Source: Lysobacter sp. (GTDB lineage: Bacteria; Pseudomonadota; Gammaproteobacteria; Xanthomonadales; Xanthomonadaceae). Taken from it: DNA of 64,000 nt. Made by a program: the position numbers and the translations under genes. The notes beneath the pieces were generated by a model that saw nothing but the letters and a program-made list of their open reading frames with translations, was not told the origin of the DNA and made no database searches. Numbering within the stretch: the first letter of the stretch is position 1; every line of letters starts with the position of its first letter. The DNA is taken from contig JABFRN010000001.1 in NCBI GenBank assembly GCA_013141175.1, positions 3,244,001 to 3,308,000 on the forward strand, written 5' to 3'. Shown one piece after another: positions 18,052 to 27,173 of the stretch.

Positions 18052-18579
18052 ATGTCCGCTGAAGTGCCCGAAACCTTGGACGCTTGGCGCATGGTGGCAG
18101 CCCGGCGCAGCTTCGATGGCCGGCTTCCGCTGGCCGCGATGGCCCGCCTCCGCGATCTGTTGGCCGATACCGAGGGCGAAGCGCGCTTCTCTCTGGAGTT
18201 CGACCAGGATGTACTGCAGATTCCGTACGCGGAACTGCGGGTCGATGCCGAGTTGCCGTTGATCTGCCAGCGCAGTCTGCAGCGTTTCTTGCAGCCGGTG
18301 TCGCTGGTCCAGCGGTTCGGGTTGGTACGCGGGGGCGATGGCGGTACCGAAGCGGAGGATGTCGAGGCTTCGCTGCTGCCGGACTATGAAGTACTGCAAC
18401 TGGCCGAGGATGGTCTGTTGCGGCCGGCGGAGCTGGTCGAGGACGAGTTGATCCTCGCCGTACCGCTGGTGCCGGTGCAGCCTGGCAGCGAGTCGGTCGA
18501 GCGCGACTGGCCGGTGACGGCAGAAGAAGAAGTGCGTACCAATCCGTTCGCGGCGTTGGCGGCACTGAAAAAAACCTGA
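18052..18579 (+). CDS. yceD: YceD/DUF177 family protein, 23S rRNA accumulation
   Basis: A 175-residue acidic protein of the DUF177 family. It has the basic N-terminal half (VAARRSFDGRLPLAAMARL), the CQRSLQRFLQPV motif around the conserved Cys, an acidic centre and the C-terminal NPFAALAALKK signature. The family lies next to rpmF in most proteobacteria and is implicated in 23S rRNA accumulation. The ATG follows CGCTT with a weak binding site. rpmF follows after about 98 bp. Confidence 0.92.
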   Translation: MSAEVPETLDAWRMVAARRSFDGRLPLAAMARLRDLLADTEGEARFSLEFDQDVLQIPYAELRVDAELPLICQRSLQRFLQPVSLVQRFGLVRGGDGGTEAEDVEASLLPDYEVLQLAEDGLLRPAELVEDELILAVPLVPVQPGSESVERDWPVTAEEEVRTNPFAALAALKKT

Positions 18580-18677
18580 GAAACATCATTCAAAGAAAGG
18601 CGCCAACAGCCGATCCCCACGGAATCGGACACCAACGACTTTCGCGACATTCACGTTATTGAGGCTGGAGCAATCCC

Positions 18678-18872
18678 ATGGCAGTGCAGAAATCCCGAGT
18701 CACTCCTTCCCGTCGTGGCCAGCGTCGTTCGCACGACGCCCTGACCGCCAAGCAACTGGCCACCGACCCGACCTCGGGCGAAGTCCATCTGCGGCATCAC
18801 ATCACCAAGGACGGCTACTATCGCGGTCGCCAGGTGATCGCGCCGAAGGCAAAGATTGCCGACGAAGAATGA
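18678..18872 (+). CDS. rpmF: Ribosomal protein bL32
   Basis: A 64-residue basic protein starting [20 protein letters not shown], the invariant bL32 opening, with CxxC positions replaced (no zinc cysteines), as in many proteobacteria with the non-zinc form. It sits between yceD and fabH. The usual neighbour plsX is absent here. A strong hairpin at 18974-18999 follows. Confidence 0.97.
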   Translation: MAVQKSRVTPSRRGQRRSHDALTAKQLATDPTSGEVHLRHHITKDGYYRGRQVIAPKAKIADEE

Positions 18873-18973
18873 TGATTGCGGCGTGCATGCGCCGGAATCG
18901 TTCCCGTCGTCGATGAGGCAGATGCCGCATCACGCCGAATCAGCGCAGCCGGCATCGCTGGCTTGCGGAATCG

Positions 18974-18999
18974 ACGCGGCCGTCTCGGCCGCGTTGTTT
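18974..18999 (+). terminator. Hairpin between rpmF and fabH
   Basis: ACGCGGCC (18974-18981), five-base loop, GGCCGCGT (18987-18994), then TGTTT. The perfect 8-bp GC stem with a short T-rich tail is a probable partial terminator separating the abundant ribosomal message from the fab genes. Confidence 0.6.
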
Positions 19000-19019
19000 C
19001 GACAGGGGCAACAGCTGGC

Positions 19020-20000
19020 ATGAGCAAGCAGATCTACGCGCGTATCGCAGGTACCGGCAGCTATCTGCCCGAAAAAATCCTGACCAACGACGATCTCGCC
19101 AAATTCGTCGACACCAGCGACGAGTGGATCACGTCGCGCAGCGGCATCCGCCAGCGCCACGTCGCTGCGGAGGGCGAAACCACCTCCGATCTCGGCTATT
19201 TCGCCGCCTTGCGCGCGATGGAAGCCGCGGGCGTCACTCCCGAAGAACTCGATCTGATCATCGTCGGCACCACCACGCCCGACGTGATTTTCCCCTCGAC
19301 CGCTTGCCTGATCCAGCACCGGCTCGGTGCCGATGGTTGCGCTGCGTTCGACGTCAACGCCGCCTGTTCCGGCTTCATCTATGCGTTCACCGTCGCCGAC
19401 AAGTTCATCCGCTCCGGCGCGTCGAAAACGGTGCTGGTGATCGGCGCGGAAACGCTGACCCGGATGATCGACTGGTCCGATCGCACCACCTGCGTGCTGT
19501 TCGGCGACGGTGCCGGTGCGGTCGTGCTCAAGGCCGACGAAGAGACCGGTATCCTCAGTACCCATCTGCACGCCGATGGCGGCAAGAAGGAACTGCTGTG
19601 GAACCCGGTCGGCGTCTCGGTCGGCTTCAAGCCGGAAGAACACAACGTCGGCGTGCGCATCAAGATGGCCGGCAGCGAAGTGTTCAAGCACGCGGTCAAG
19701 GCGATGGATTCGGTGGCCGAGGAAACGCTCGAAGCCAATGGCATCGACTGTCACGACATCGATTGGCTGATTCCGCACCAGGCCAATCTGCGGATCATCG
19801 AATCCACCGCAAAACGTCTCGACATGCCCATGGAACGCGTCATCGTGACCGTCGACAAGCATGGCAACACCTCTTCCGGTTCGGTGCCGCTGGCGCTGGA
19901 CGAAGCGGTGCGCTCGGGCCGGATCCAGCGGGGCCAGCTGGTGCTGCTCGAAGCGTTCGGCGGCGGGTTCACGTGGGGATCGGCGCTGCTGCGTTACTGA
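19020..20000 (+). CDS. fabH: Beta-ketoacyl-ACP synthase III (KAS III)
   Basis: A 326-residue enzyme that starts fatty acid synthesis by condensing acetyl-CoA with malonyl-ACP. The catalytic triad is intact: Cys in [10 protein letters not shown], His in IPHQANLRI, Asn in [10 protein letters not shown]. The GGGFTWG region near the C-terminus is also conserved. ATG 19020 gives the family N-terminus ([17 protein letters not shown]); an upstream in-frame ATG at 18876 lies next to the rpmF stop and spans the hairpin. A terminator at 20022-20055 separates it from fabD. Confidence 0.96.
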   Translation: MSKQIYARIAGTGSYLPEKILTNDDLAKFVDTSDEWITSRSGIRQRHVAAEGETTSDLGYFAALRAMEAAGVTPEELDLIIVGTTTPDVIFPSTACLIQHRLGADGCAAFDVNAACSGFIYAFTVADKFIRSGASKTVLVIGAETLTRMIDWSDRTTCVLFGDGAGAVVLKADEETGILSTHLHADGGKKELLWNPVGVSVGFKPEEHNVGVRIKMAGSEVFKHAVKAMDSVAEETLEANGIDCHDIDWLIPHQANLRIIESTAKRLDMPMERVIVTVDKHGNTSSGSVPLALDEAVRSGRIQRGQLVLLEAFGGGFTWGSALLRY

Positions 20001-20021
20001 GGCCGCCCGGCCTTTCCGGGG

Positions 20022-20055
20022 AAGCCGTCGCGACCGCGAGGACGCGGCGGCTTTC
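20022..20055 (+). terminator. Terminator-like hairpin after fabH
   Basis: AAGCCGTCGCG (20022-20032) pairs with CGCGGCGGCTT (20043-20053) with one G-T wobble, followed by TTCT. This suggests that fabD is not simply read through from fabH. Confidence 0.6.
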
Positions 20056-20113
20056 TGCTGTCGGGGTCGCGCTGATGCCGCGTTTCGCGGCATGTCCTAC
20101 ATACGCCGTCGTA

Positions 20114-20143
20114 CAGACAGACAGCGGGGTTCGCCCGTATCAT
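20114..20143 (+). promoter_or_regulatory. Candidate sigma70 promoter of fabD-fabG
   Basis: CAGACA at 20114-20119 and TATCAT at 20138-20143 are spaced by 18 bp, placing the transcript start near 20150, about 23 bases before the fabD start. It lies just after the fabH terminator, as expected if fabD starts a new unit. Confidence 0.45.
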
Positions 20144-20172
20144 CGCCTTCCGCATTCGAGCTGGAACACTGC

Positions 20173-21129
20173 GTGAGCGAACCCCAAGCGGCCGATCCGA
20201 CCCTGGCCTTCGTGTTTCCCGGACAGGGCTCGCAGTCCATCGGCATGCTCGCCGAGTTGTCCGAGCGCTATTCCTCGATCCACGAGAGCTTCGCGGAAGC
20301 CTCCGATGGCGCCGGTGTCGATCTCTGGGCGCTGTCGCAGGGCGGCCCGGAAGAACAGCTCAACCGCACCGAATTCACCCAGCCTGCCCTGCTCGCTGCC
20401 GGCGTCGCCGTGTGGCGACTGTGGCGGTCGCAGGGCGGGGCGATGCCGACTTTGCTCGCCGGCCACAGTCTCGGCGAATACAGCGCACTGGTCGCTGCCG
20501 GTGCGCTGTCGCTGCGCGAAGCCGCGCATCTGGTGCGCATCCGCGGGCAACTGATGCAGGACGCCGCGCCTGCCGGCAGCGGTGCGATGGCCGCGGTGAT
20601 CGGCGCCGAAGACGATGTGGTCCGCGAAGCCTGCGCCGAGGCGTCGGGCAGCGAAGTCGTGGTGGCCGCCAATTTCAACGCGCCCGGGCAGGTCGTGATC
20701 GGCGGTCACGCTGCAGCGGTCGAGCGCGCCAGCGCGCTGCTGACTGGACGCGGTGCGCGCAAGATCGCGCGGCTCGCGGTCAGCGTGCCGTCGCATACGC
20801 CGCTGATGCGCGATGCGGCCAATCGCCTCGGCGAAGCGATGCACGGCGTCGATTGGCGCGAACCCACGCTGCAGGTGATCCAGAACGTCGATGCCGAAGT
20901 GCACGACGGCATCCAGGCGATCCGCGATGCGCTGGTGCGCCAGCTGTATCTGCCGGTGCAGTGGACCGCCTGCGTCGAAGCGCTGTCCGCGCGTGGCGTC
21001 GCGCGCGCCGCCGAATGCGGCCCGGGCAGAGTGCTCGGCGGGTTGATCAAGCGCATCGACAAGTCGATCGAGCACCGCGCGCTCGGCGCGCTGGACGATT
21101 TCGAGGCCACGTTGGAAGCCTGGCGTTGA
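20173..21129 (+). CDS. fabD: Malonyl-CoA:ACP transacylase
   Basis: A 318-residue enzyme that loads malonate onto ACP. FVFPGQGSQSIGM near the N-terminus, the catalytic Ser in LAGHSLGEYSALVAAG, the Arg in RIRGQLMQ and the His in VPSHTPLM are all present. The start is GTG 20173, the only start giving the normal N-terminal length; the open frame continues upstream into the fabH tail. The position between fabH and fabG is the standard fab cluster order. Confidence 0.95.
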   Translation: MSEPQAADPTLAFVFPGQGSQSIGMLAELSERYSSIHESFAEASDGAGVDLWALSQGGPEEQLNRTEFTQPALLAAGVAVWRLWRSQGGAMPTLLAGHSLGEYSALVAAGALSLREAAHLVRIRGQLMQDAAPAGSGAMAAVIGAEDDVVREACAEASGSEVVVAANFNAPGQVVIGGHAAAVERASALLTGRGARKIARLAVSVPSHTPLMRDAANRLGEAMHGVDWREPTLQVIQNVDAEVHDGIQAIRDALVRQLYLPVQWTACVEALSARGVARAAECGPGRVLGGLIKRIDKSIEHRALGALDDFEATLEAWR

Positions 21130-21169
21130 CCGCCCGTTTTCCGCGCGGCATCCAACTCATTTCCGAGAC

Positions 21170-21940
21170 ATGCATCCCATGACCAACGACACCACGCAGT
21201 ACCGCCCGTTGAAAGGCGAGATCGCCCTCGTGACCGGTGCGAGCCGCGGCATCGGTGCCGCCATCGCCGACCTGCTTGCCGCGCAGGGCGCGACCGTGAT
21301 CGGCACCGCCACTTCGGACAGCGGTGCGCAGGCGATCGGCGAGCGTCTCGCGCCGCTCGGCGGCCATGGCCGCAGGCTCGACGTGGTCGACGGCGCTGCG
21401 GTCGAGGCGTTGATCGACGGCATCTCAAAAGAGTTCGGACCGGTGTCCATCCTGGTCAACAACGCAGGCATCACCCGCGACAATCTGTTGATGCGGATGA
21501 AGGACGAGGAATGGCAGTCGATCCTCGACACCAATCTCACCAGCGTGTTCCGCACCAGCAAAGCGGTCATGCGCGGCATGATGAAGGCGCGCAAAGGCCG
21601 CATCGTCAATATCGCATCGGTCATCGGCGTGACCGGCAACGCGGGTCAGACCAACTACGCCGCCGCGAAGGCCGGCATCATCGCTTTCAGCAAATCGCTC
21701 GCGAAGGAGATCGGCTCGCGCGGTATCACCGTGAATGTGGTCGCGCCTGGTTTCATCGATACCGACATGACCCGTGCCATGCCCGAGGCGGCGAAGGAAG
21801 GCCTGATCGGCCAGATCGCCCTCGGTCGTCTCGGCGATGCCAACGACATCGCCCATGCGGTCGCGTTCCTGGCCGGCCCTGCGGCCGGCTACATCACCGG
21901 CGAGACGCTGCATGTCAATGGCGGGATGTACATGCCCTGA
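21170..21940 (+). CDS. fabG: 3-oxoacyl-ACP reductase
   Basis: A 256-residue short-chain dehydrogenase that reduces beta-ketoacyl-ACP with NADPH. It has TGASRGIG (nucleotide binding), NNAGITRDNLLMRMK and the Ser-Tyr-Lys catalytic set in ASVIGVTGNAGQTNYAAAKAG. The C-terminal ETLHVNGGMYMP is the FabG signature. ATG 21170 has GAG five bases upstream; ATG 21179 is an alternative, shortening the protein by three residues. It follows fabD by 40 bp. Confidence 0.96.
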   Translation: MHPMTNDTTQYRPLKGEIALVTGASRGIGAAIADLLAAQGATVIGTATSDSGAQAIGERLAPLGGHGRRLDVVDGAAVEALIDGISKEFGPVSILVNNAGITRDNLLMRMKDEEWQSILDTNLTSVFRTSKAVMRGMMKARKGRIVNIASVIGVTGNAGQTNYAAAKAGIIAFSKSLAKEIGSRGITVNVVAPGFIDTDMTRAMPEAAKEGLIGQIALGRLGDANDIAHAVAFLAGPAAGYITGETLHVNGGMYMP

Positions 21941-22037
21941 TCCGCAGGCTCCGTTCCGCCGTCCGGCCCGCGTTCAGGACGCGTGTGCGGCGCTCTTGTC
22001 GATCGATGGTCGCCAAGTCATTGAATTGAAAAGGCAC

Positions 22038-22074
22038 GTCCGGGCCTTTCCCGGACCCTGGTTTCCCTTACACT
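22038..22074 (+). promoter_or_regulatory. Hairpin and candidate promoter upstream of acpP
   Basis: GTCCGGG (22038-22044) pairs with CCCGGAC (22050-22056), a possible fabG terminator or attenuator. TACACT at 22069-22074 is a good -10 candidate, placing the start about 30 bases before acpP; the -35 is poorly defined. Independent acpP transcription is usual because ACP is very abundant. Confidence 0.4.
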
Positions 22075-22110
22075 ATCCACCGCAACATTTACCTCCCCGG
22101 AGCACAACCC

Positions 22111-22350
22111 ATGAGCAGCATCGAAGAACGCGTCAAGAAAATCGTGATCGAACAACTTGGCGTCAAGGACGATGAAGTCACCAACAGCGCATCCTTCGTC
22201 GACGATCTCGGCGCGGACTCGCTCGATACCGTCGAACTGGTGATGGCCCTCGAAGAAGAGTTCGAATGCGAGATTCCGGACGAAGAGGCCGAGAAGATCA
22301 CGTCGGTGCAGCAGGCCATCGACTACATCAAGTCTCACGTCAAGCCGTAA
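22111..22350 (+). CDS. acpP: Acyl carrier protein
   Basis: A 79-residue, very acidic four-helix protein. The phosphopantetheine attachment serine is in [20 protein letters not shown]. It carries growing acyl chains for all fab enzymes in the cluster. ATG 22111 is preceded by CCCGGAGCACAACCC with a GGAG site. A hairpin at 22396-22423 after the gene fits expression well above that of the downstream fabF. Confidence 0.98.
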   Translation: MSSIEERVKKIVIEQLGVKDDEVTNSASFVDDLGADSLDTVELVMALEEEFECEIPDEEAEKITSVQQAIDYIKSHVKP

Positions 22351-22395
22351 GCGTGCTTTGATCCTGCGCCCGGTCGATGGATCGGGCGACCGCCG

Positions 22396-22423
22396 GGGCC
22401 GCATCGCGGCCCTGCGCGTTTTG
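22396..22423 (+). terminator. Terminator/attenuator between acpP and fabF
   Basis: GGGCCGC (22396-22402), ATC loop, GCGGCCC (22406-22412), then TGCGCGTTTT. The T-run is slightly offset from the stem, so termination may be partial, giving more acpP than fabF message. Confidence 0.55.
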
Positions 22424-22512
22424 AGGGCGCGGAGCGATTCCGCGCGTCGCGACGCCTCCATCGCGTCGCGGGAATGTGTCGTCAAGTCCCTGCAGCGTTC
22501 GGGAGTAGAACA

Positions 22513-23751
22513 ATGTCGAAGCGTCGCGTAGTGGTCACCGGTCTGGGCATCGTCTCGCCGTTGGGCAACGATCTGGCCAGTAGTTGGGATGGCATCGTCA
22601 ACGGACGTTCCGGTATCTCCGATATCACCCATTTCGACGCCTCCGCGATGTCGACCCGGATCGCCGGCGAGGTCAAGGGCTTCGATCCCCTGGCGTGGAT
22701 CGCGCCGAAGGACGTCAAGAAGATGGATGCCTTCATCCACTACGGCGTGGCCGCAAGCCTCATGGCGATGCGCGATTCCGGGCTCGAGGTGAACGAAGGC
22801 AACGCCGAGCGCATCGGTGCGATGATCGGTTCCGGCATCGGCGGCATCCTCGGTATCGAGGAGCAGACCATCAAGTACCACGAAGGCGGCCCACGCAAGA
22901 TCTCGCCGTTCTACATTCCCAGCACCATCATCAACATGCTGCCGGGCCAGATCAGTCTGATGACCGGTATCCAGGGCCCGAATTTCTCTGCGGTATCGGC
23001 CTGCGCCAGCTCCAACCATTCCATCGGCATGGCGATGCGCACCATCCAGTACGGCGATGCGGACGTGATGATCGCCGGTGGCGCCGAGCGCGGTTCCAGT
23101 CCGACGTCGATCGGCGGGTTCTGCGCGATGAAAGCCATGTCGACCCGCAACGACGAACCCGCCCGCGCGTCCCGTCCCTGGGACAGGGACCGCGATGGTT
23201 TCGTGATGGGCGACGGTGCCGGTATCCTCGTCATCGAGGAATACGAACACGCCAAAGCGCGCGGCGCGCGGATCTATTGCGAACTGCTCGGCTTCGGCGC
23301 CGGTGCCGATGCGTTCCACATGACCGCGCCCAGCGAGAACGGCGATGGCCCGGCGCGCTGCATGGTCGCTGCGCTCAAGGATGCCGGCGTCCGTCCCGAG
23401 CAGGTCGGATATCTCAACGCCCATGGCACATCGACCGCGCTTGGCGATCTTGCGGAAACGCTTGCCATCAAACGCGCGCTCGGCGACTACGCTTTCAAGA
23501 CCATGGTGTCGTCGACGAAATCGATGACCGGACATCTGCTTGGCGCTGCCGGCGGCGTGGAAGCGGTGTTCTCGGTGATGGCGCTGCGCACCGGCATCAT
23601 TCCGCCGACGATCAATCTCGACGTGCCCGGCGAAGGCTGCGATCTGGATTACGTACCGAACGTCGCGCGCGAAAAGAAGATCGACATCGCGGTGTCGAAC
23701 GGCTTCGGCTTCGGCGGCACCAACGGCACGCTGGTCTTCGGTCGACTGTAA
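22513..23751 (+). CDS. fabF: Beta-ketoacyl-ACP synthase II (KAS II)
   Basis: A 412-residue elongation condensing enzyme. The catalytic Cys is in VSACASSNHSIG, the two His are in NAHGTSTALGD and KSMTGHLLGAAGG; the C-terminal NGFGFGGTNGTLVF is invariant. ATG 22513 is used because the 13-residue extension from 22474 has no homology and starts in the spacer. It is followed after 22 bp by pabB, so the fatty-acid and folate genes are probably co-transcribed. Confidence 0.97.
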   Translation: MSKRRVVVTGLGIVSPLGNDLASSWDGIVNGRSGISDITHFDASAMSTRIAGEVKGFDPLAWIAPKDVKKMDAFIHYGVAASLMAMRDSGLEVNEGNAERIGAMIGSGIGGILGIEEQTIKYHEGGPRKISPFYIPSTIINMLPGQISLMTGIQGPNFSAVSACASSNHSIGMAMRTIQYGDADVMIAGGAERGSSPTSIGGFCAMKAMSTRNDEPARASRPWDRDRDGFVMGDGAGILVIEEYEHAKARGARIYCELLGFGAGADAFHMTAPSENGDGPARCMVAALKDAGVRPEQVGYLNAHGTSTALGDLAETLAIKRALGDYAFKTMVSSTKSMTGHLLGAAGGVEAVFSVMALRTGIIPPTINLDVPGEGCDLDYVPNVAREKKIDIAVSNGFGFGGTNGTLVFGRL

Positions 23752-23773
23752 TTCCCTTCGAGATGTTGTCCGC

Positions 23774-25225
23774 ATGATCGTCACCCGCGCGTTGCCTGCG
23801 GACTGCGATCTGTTGCGCTTGCATCGTCAGGCGCCCGAGCGCTATCCGCTGCTGCTGCAATCCACTTCCTCGTCCCTGCAGGCCGGGGATGCCCAGCATC
23901 GTTCGAGCACGCTTCGTTCAAGCCTGCTTCGTTCAAGCTTGTGTCGATGGGATCTGCTGCTGGTCGCCGACGGCGAAGCGCTGCGGCTCGATCGCGACGG
24001 TGAAGTCCGCGATCAGGACGATGTTGCGGTATCGGATCGAAGCGGAGGGAGCGATTTCCTCGCGCTGCTCGACGATCGCTGGCGCGCGCTGCGCACGCCG
24101 CGCGAAGAGCCGCGCTGGCCGTTCCGCGGCGGTTGGGCGCTGTTCCTGGCCTACGAACTCGCCGCGCAGGTCGAGCCGGTGCTGCGCCTGCCGCAGGCCG
24201 AAGGCGCATTGCCCGTCGCGCTTGCGCTGCGCTGTCCGGCGGCGGTGCTGCGCGATCACGCCACCGGCGAATGTTTCGCGATCGCGGAGCAGGATTCTGC
24301 GGCGATGCTGGATCGCATCCTCGCCGATGTCGATGCCGCCGATCCCGAACCGCTGCCGACGTGGCAAGCGCCACCGCCGCTGCACGACGATGCGCCCGAT
24401 GCCTTCACCGCGGGCGTGTCGCGGATTCTCGATTACCTCGCTGCGGGCGATGTGTTCCAGGTCAATCTGTCGCGTGCGTGGCGCGCGCGCTTCGCGCTGG
24501 CGCTCGATCCCGCAGCGCTGTACGCGCGTTTGCGCACCGCCAGTCCGGCACCGTTCGCGGGACTGTTCGTGGGCGGCACGGCCGACGCGCCGTGGGCGGT
24601 GGTGAGCTCTTCGCCGGAACGACTGGTCTCGGTGCGTGGCGACGTGGTCGAAACCCGGCCGATCGCCGGCACCCGTCCGCGTTTCGAGGGCGACGACGAC
24701 ACCGCGCGCATCCGCGAACTCGTCGGTCATCCGAAAGAGCGCGCCGAGCACGTGATGCTGATCGATCTCGAACGCAACGACCTCGGTCGCGTCTGCGTGC
24801 CCGGCAGCGTCGAAGTCGATGAATTGATGACGGTCGAAAGCTATTCGCACGTGCACCACATCGTCAGCAACGTGCGCGGGCGGCTGCGCGAGGACGCTTC
24901 CCCCGGCGCGACGATCCGCGCGGTGTTTCCCGGCGGCACGATCACCGGCTGCCCGAAAGTGCGCTGCATGCAGATCATCGCCGAACTGGAAAACACCGGA
25001 CGCGGCGCCTACACCGGAGCGTTCGGCTGGCTCAATCGCGATGGCGATCTGGATCTGAACATCCTGATCCGCAGCGCCGAAGTGGAGCGCGATGCGACGG
25101 GTGGCAGCACGCTGCGCTTCCGCACCGGCGCCGGCATCGTCGCCGACTCCGATCCGCAGCGCGAGCTCGACGAGACCCGCGCCAAGGCGCGCGGCCTGCT
25201 CAAAGCACTTGGGACCGAAGCGTGA
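23774..25225 (+). CDS. pabB: Aminodeoxychorismate synthase component I
   Basis: A 483-residue chorismate-binding enzyme that, with a glutaminase (PabA), makes 4-amino-4-deoxychorismate for folate. The N-terminal third is the variable barrel part; the conserved C-terminal half has VETRPIAGTRPRFEG, ERAEHVMLIDLERNDLGRVC, VESYSHVHHIVSNVRG and FPGGTITGCPKVR. The PIAGT motif marks PabB rather than TrpE-like anthranilate synthase (PIAGT in both, but pabC adjacency decides). It ends in a GTGA overlap with pabC. Confidence 0.93.
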   Translation: MIVTRALPADCDLLRLHRQAPERYPLLLQSTSSSLQAGDAQHRSSTLRSSLLRSSLCRWDLLLVADGEALRLDRDGEVRDQDDVAVSDRSGGSDFLALLDDRWRALRTPREEPRWPFRGGWALFLAYELAAQVEPVLRLPQAEGALPVALALRCPAAVLRDHATGECFAIAEQDSAAMLDRILADVDAADPEPLPTWQAPPPLHDDAPDAFTAGVSRILDYLAAGDVFQVNLSRAWRARFALALDPAALYARLRTASPAPFAGLFVGGTADAPWAVVSSSPERLVSVRGDVVETRPIAGTRPRFEGDDDTARIRELVGHPKERAEHVMLIDLERNDLGRVCVPGSVEVDELMTVESYSHVHHIVSNVRGRLREDASPGATIRAVFPGGTITGCPKVRCMQIIAELENTGRGAYTGAFGWLNRDGDLDLNILIRSAEVERDATGGSTLRFRTGAGIVADSDPQRELDETRAKARGLLKALGTEA

Positions 25226-26079
25226 GTGCGCGGCTGTTCGTCGGCGAAGCGCGCATCGAAGACGGGACCGATGCGGTGCTGGCTGAAGGTCGGGGTGTCG
25301 CTTACGGCGATGGCATCTTCGAAACCATGCGTGCGTGCGGCGGTTCGATTCCATGGTGGTCGGCGCATCGCACGCGGCTCGCGATGGGCGCGGCACGGCT
25401 GCGCATTCCGCTGCCGTCGACCGCCCGTCTCGACAGCGAGCTGCACGATTGGCTGTCGCTGCATCGCGACGCGGTGATCAAGCTCATCGTCACCCGTGGC
25501 AGCGGCGGGCGCGGCTATATGCCGATGCTGCAGGCGTCGCCGGCGTGGATGCTGATCGCCTCGGCGTTGCCGCCGCCGCCGCGCCCGGGCGGTCTGGTGT
25601 TGCGCTGGTGCGATACCCGCCTGTCGCGGCAGCCGCTGCTGGCCGGCATCAAACACTGCAACCGGCTCGAACAGATCCTGGCTCGCGCCGAGTGGAGCGA
25701 CACCGGCATCGACGATGGCCTGATGCGCGACACCGAAGGCGAGGTCGTCGCCGCCACCGCCGCCAATCTGTTCGTGCTGCGCGAGGGCCGCTGGTGGACG
25801 CCGCCGCTGGACCACTGCGGCATCGCAGGGGTCTGTCGCGGCTGGGCGCTGCAGGCGCTGGCAGCGGGTGAGCGACGGCTTGGCATGGAGGACGTCGAAA
25901 CCGCCGACGCGGTGGTCCTGTGCAACGCGGTGCGCGGTATCCTGCCGGTAGCGCGCCTCGGCGACCGCGTCTGGCCGCCGCATCCTGCGGTCGACGACAT
26001 CCGTCGCCGTCTCGCCGCCGGGCATCCTGCCTTCGCTTGTCCGGCTTTCAACAACGCATCGAACGAGGACGCTCCGTGA
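25222..26079 (+). CDS. pabC: Aminodeoxychorismate lyase
   Basis: A 285-residue fold-type IV PLP enzyme that releases p-aminobenzoate and pyruvate. The catalytic Lys is in LLAGIKHCNRLEQILARAEW; the phosphate-binding region is EGEVVAATAANLFV; RGVAYGDGIFETMRA is the N-terminal signature. GTG start at 25222 overlaps the pabB stop (GTGA), and its own stop overlaps the mltG start in the same way, so the three genes are translationally coupled. Confidence 0.94.
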   Translation: MSARLFVGEARIEDGTDAVLAEGRGVAYGDGIFETMRACGGSIPWWSAHRTRLAMGAARLRIPLPSTARLDSELHDWLSLHRDAVIKLIVTRGSGGRGYMPMLQASPAWMLIASALPPPPRPGGLVLRWCDTRLSRQPLLAGIKHCNRLEQILARAEWSDTGIDDGLMRDTEGEVVAATAANLFVLREGRWWTPPLDHCGIAGVCRGWALQALAAGERRLGMEDVETADAVVLCNAVRGILPVARLGDRVWPPHPAVDDIRRRLAAGHPAFACPAFNNASNEDAP

Positions 26080-27173
26080 GTGCAGCCCGCAAGAAGAAAT
26101 CCCGCCTCGGCGTGCTCGCGCTGCTGTTCCTGGCGTTGATCGCGGTCGCGGTGGGCGCGTTCGGTTTCCTGGCCTACCAGCGCTATCTCGGTTTCGCCGA
26201 TGCGCCGATGGCCGGCATCGACGACGGCGAGACGCTGATCGTCGCGTCCGGGGATTCGCTGCCGAAGGTGCTGCGCAAACTGCGCGCACTGGGCATCGAG
26301 ACCCACGACTTCGAGTGGCGCGCATTGGCCAAGCAGATGGGCACCGCCGGCAGGATCCAGATCGGCGAGTACGCGCTGGAACCGGGCATGAGCCCGCGCG
26401 AATTGCTCGCGCACATGCGCGACGGCAAGGTCGTCAGCTACAGATTCACCATCGTCGAAGGCTGGAACATCCGCGACCTGCGCGCGGCGCTGGCCAAGGC
26501 GACGCCATTGAAGCAGGAAGGCGCACAGCTCGACGATGCCGCACTGATGCGCGCGCTGGATCTCGGCGCACAGCATCCCGAAGGCCGCTTCCTGCCGGAA
26601 ACCTATCTGTACACCCGCGAAGACAGCGACCTCGACGTGCTCAAGCGCGCCGCCACCGCGATGGAGAAAGCGCTGGCCGACGCCTGGGCCACGCACGACA
26701 AGGGGTTGCCGCTGCAGACGGCCTACGAGTTGCTGACCCTGGCTTCGATCGTCGAGAAGGAAACCGGCGCACCCGAGGAACGCCCGCAGATCGCCGGTGT
26801 GTTCGTGCGCCGCCTGAAGGTGCCGATGCGGCTGGAGACCGATCCCACCGTGATCTACGGCATGGGCAGCGCCTACAGCGGCAACATCCGCCGTCGCGAT
26901 CTCGACACCGACACGCCGTACAACACCTACACCCGAGACGGCCTGCCGCCGACGCCGATTTCCATGCCCGGCCGCGCCGCGCTGCAGGCCGCCGCGCATC
27001 CGGCGCCGGGCGATGCCATTTTCTTCGTGGCCATCGGCGATGGCAGCGGCCGTCATGTCTTCACCAGGACCTACGCCGAACACCAGACCGCAGTCGCCGA
27101 CTATCTCAAGCGTTACCGCGCGCAGCGTGCAGGCGAACAGCGTGCCGGCGAGCAGCAGGCGCCCACGCAATGA
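26076..27173 (+). CDS. mltG: Endolytic murein transglycosylase MltG
   Basis: A 365-residue YceG-family enzyme with one N-terminal TM helix (LGVLALLFLALIAVAVGAFG) and a periplasmic domain. The catalytic Glu is in LASIVEKETGAPEERPQIAG; LETDPTVIYGMG and TPYNTYTRDGLPPTPI complete the family signature. MltG cuts nascent glycan strands and limits their length. It starts at GTG 26076 inside the pabC stop and ends in an ATGA overlap with tmk; pabC-mltG-tmk-holB is also the E. coli order. Confidence 0.95.
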   Translation: MSAARKKKSRLGVLALLFLALIAVAVGAFGFLAYQRYLGFADAPMAGIDDGETLIVASGDSLPKVLRKLRALGIETHDFEWRALAKQMGTAGRIQIGEYALEPGMSPRELLAHMRDGKVVSYRFTIVEGWNIRDLRAALAKATPLKQEGAQLDDAALMRALDLGAQHPEGRFLPETYLYTREDSDLDVLKRAATAMEKALADAWATHDKGLPLQTAYELLTLASIVEKETGAPEERPQIAGVFVRRLKVPMRLETDPTVIYGMGSAYSGNIRRRDLDTDTPYNTYTRDGLPPTPISMPGRAALQAAAHPAPGDAIFFVAIGDGSGRHVFTRTYAEHQTAVADYLKRYRAQRAGEQRAGEQQAPTQ

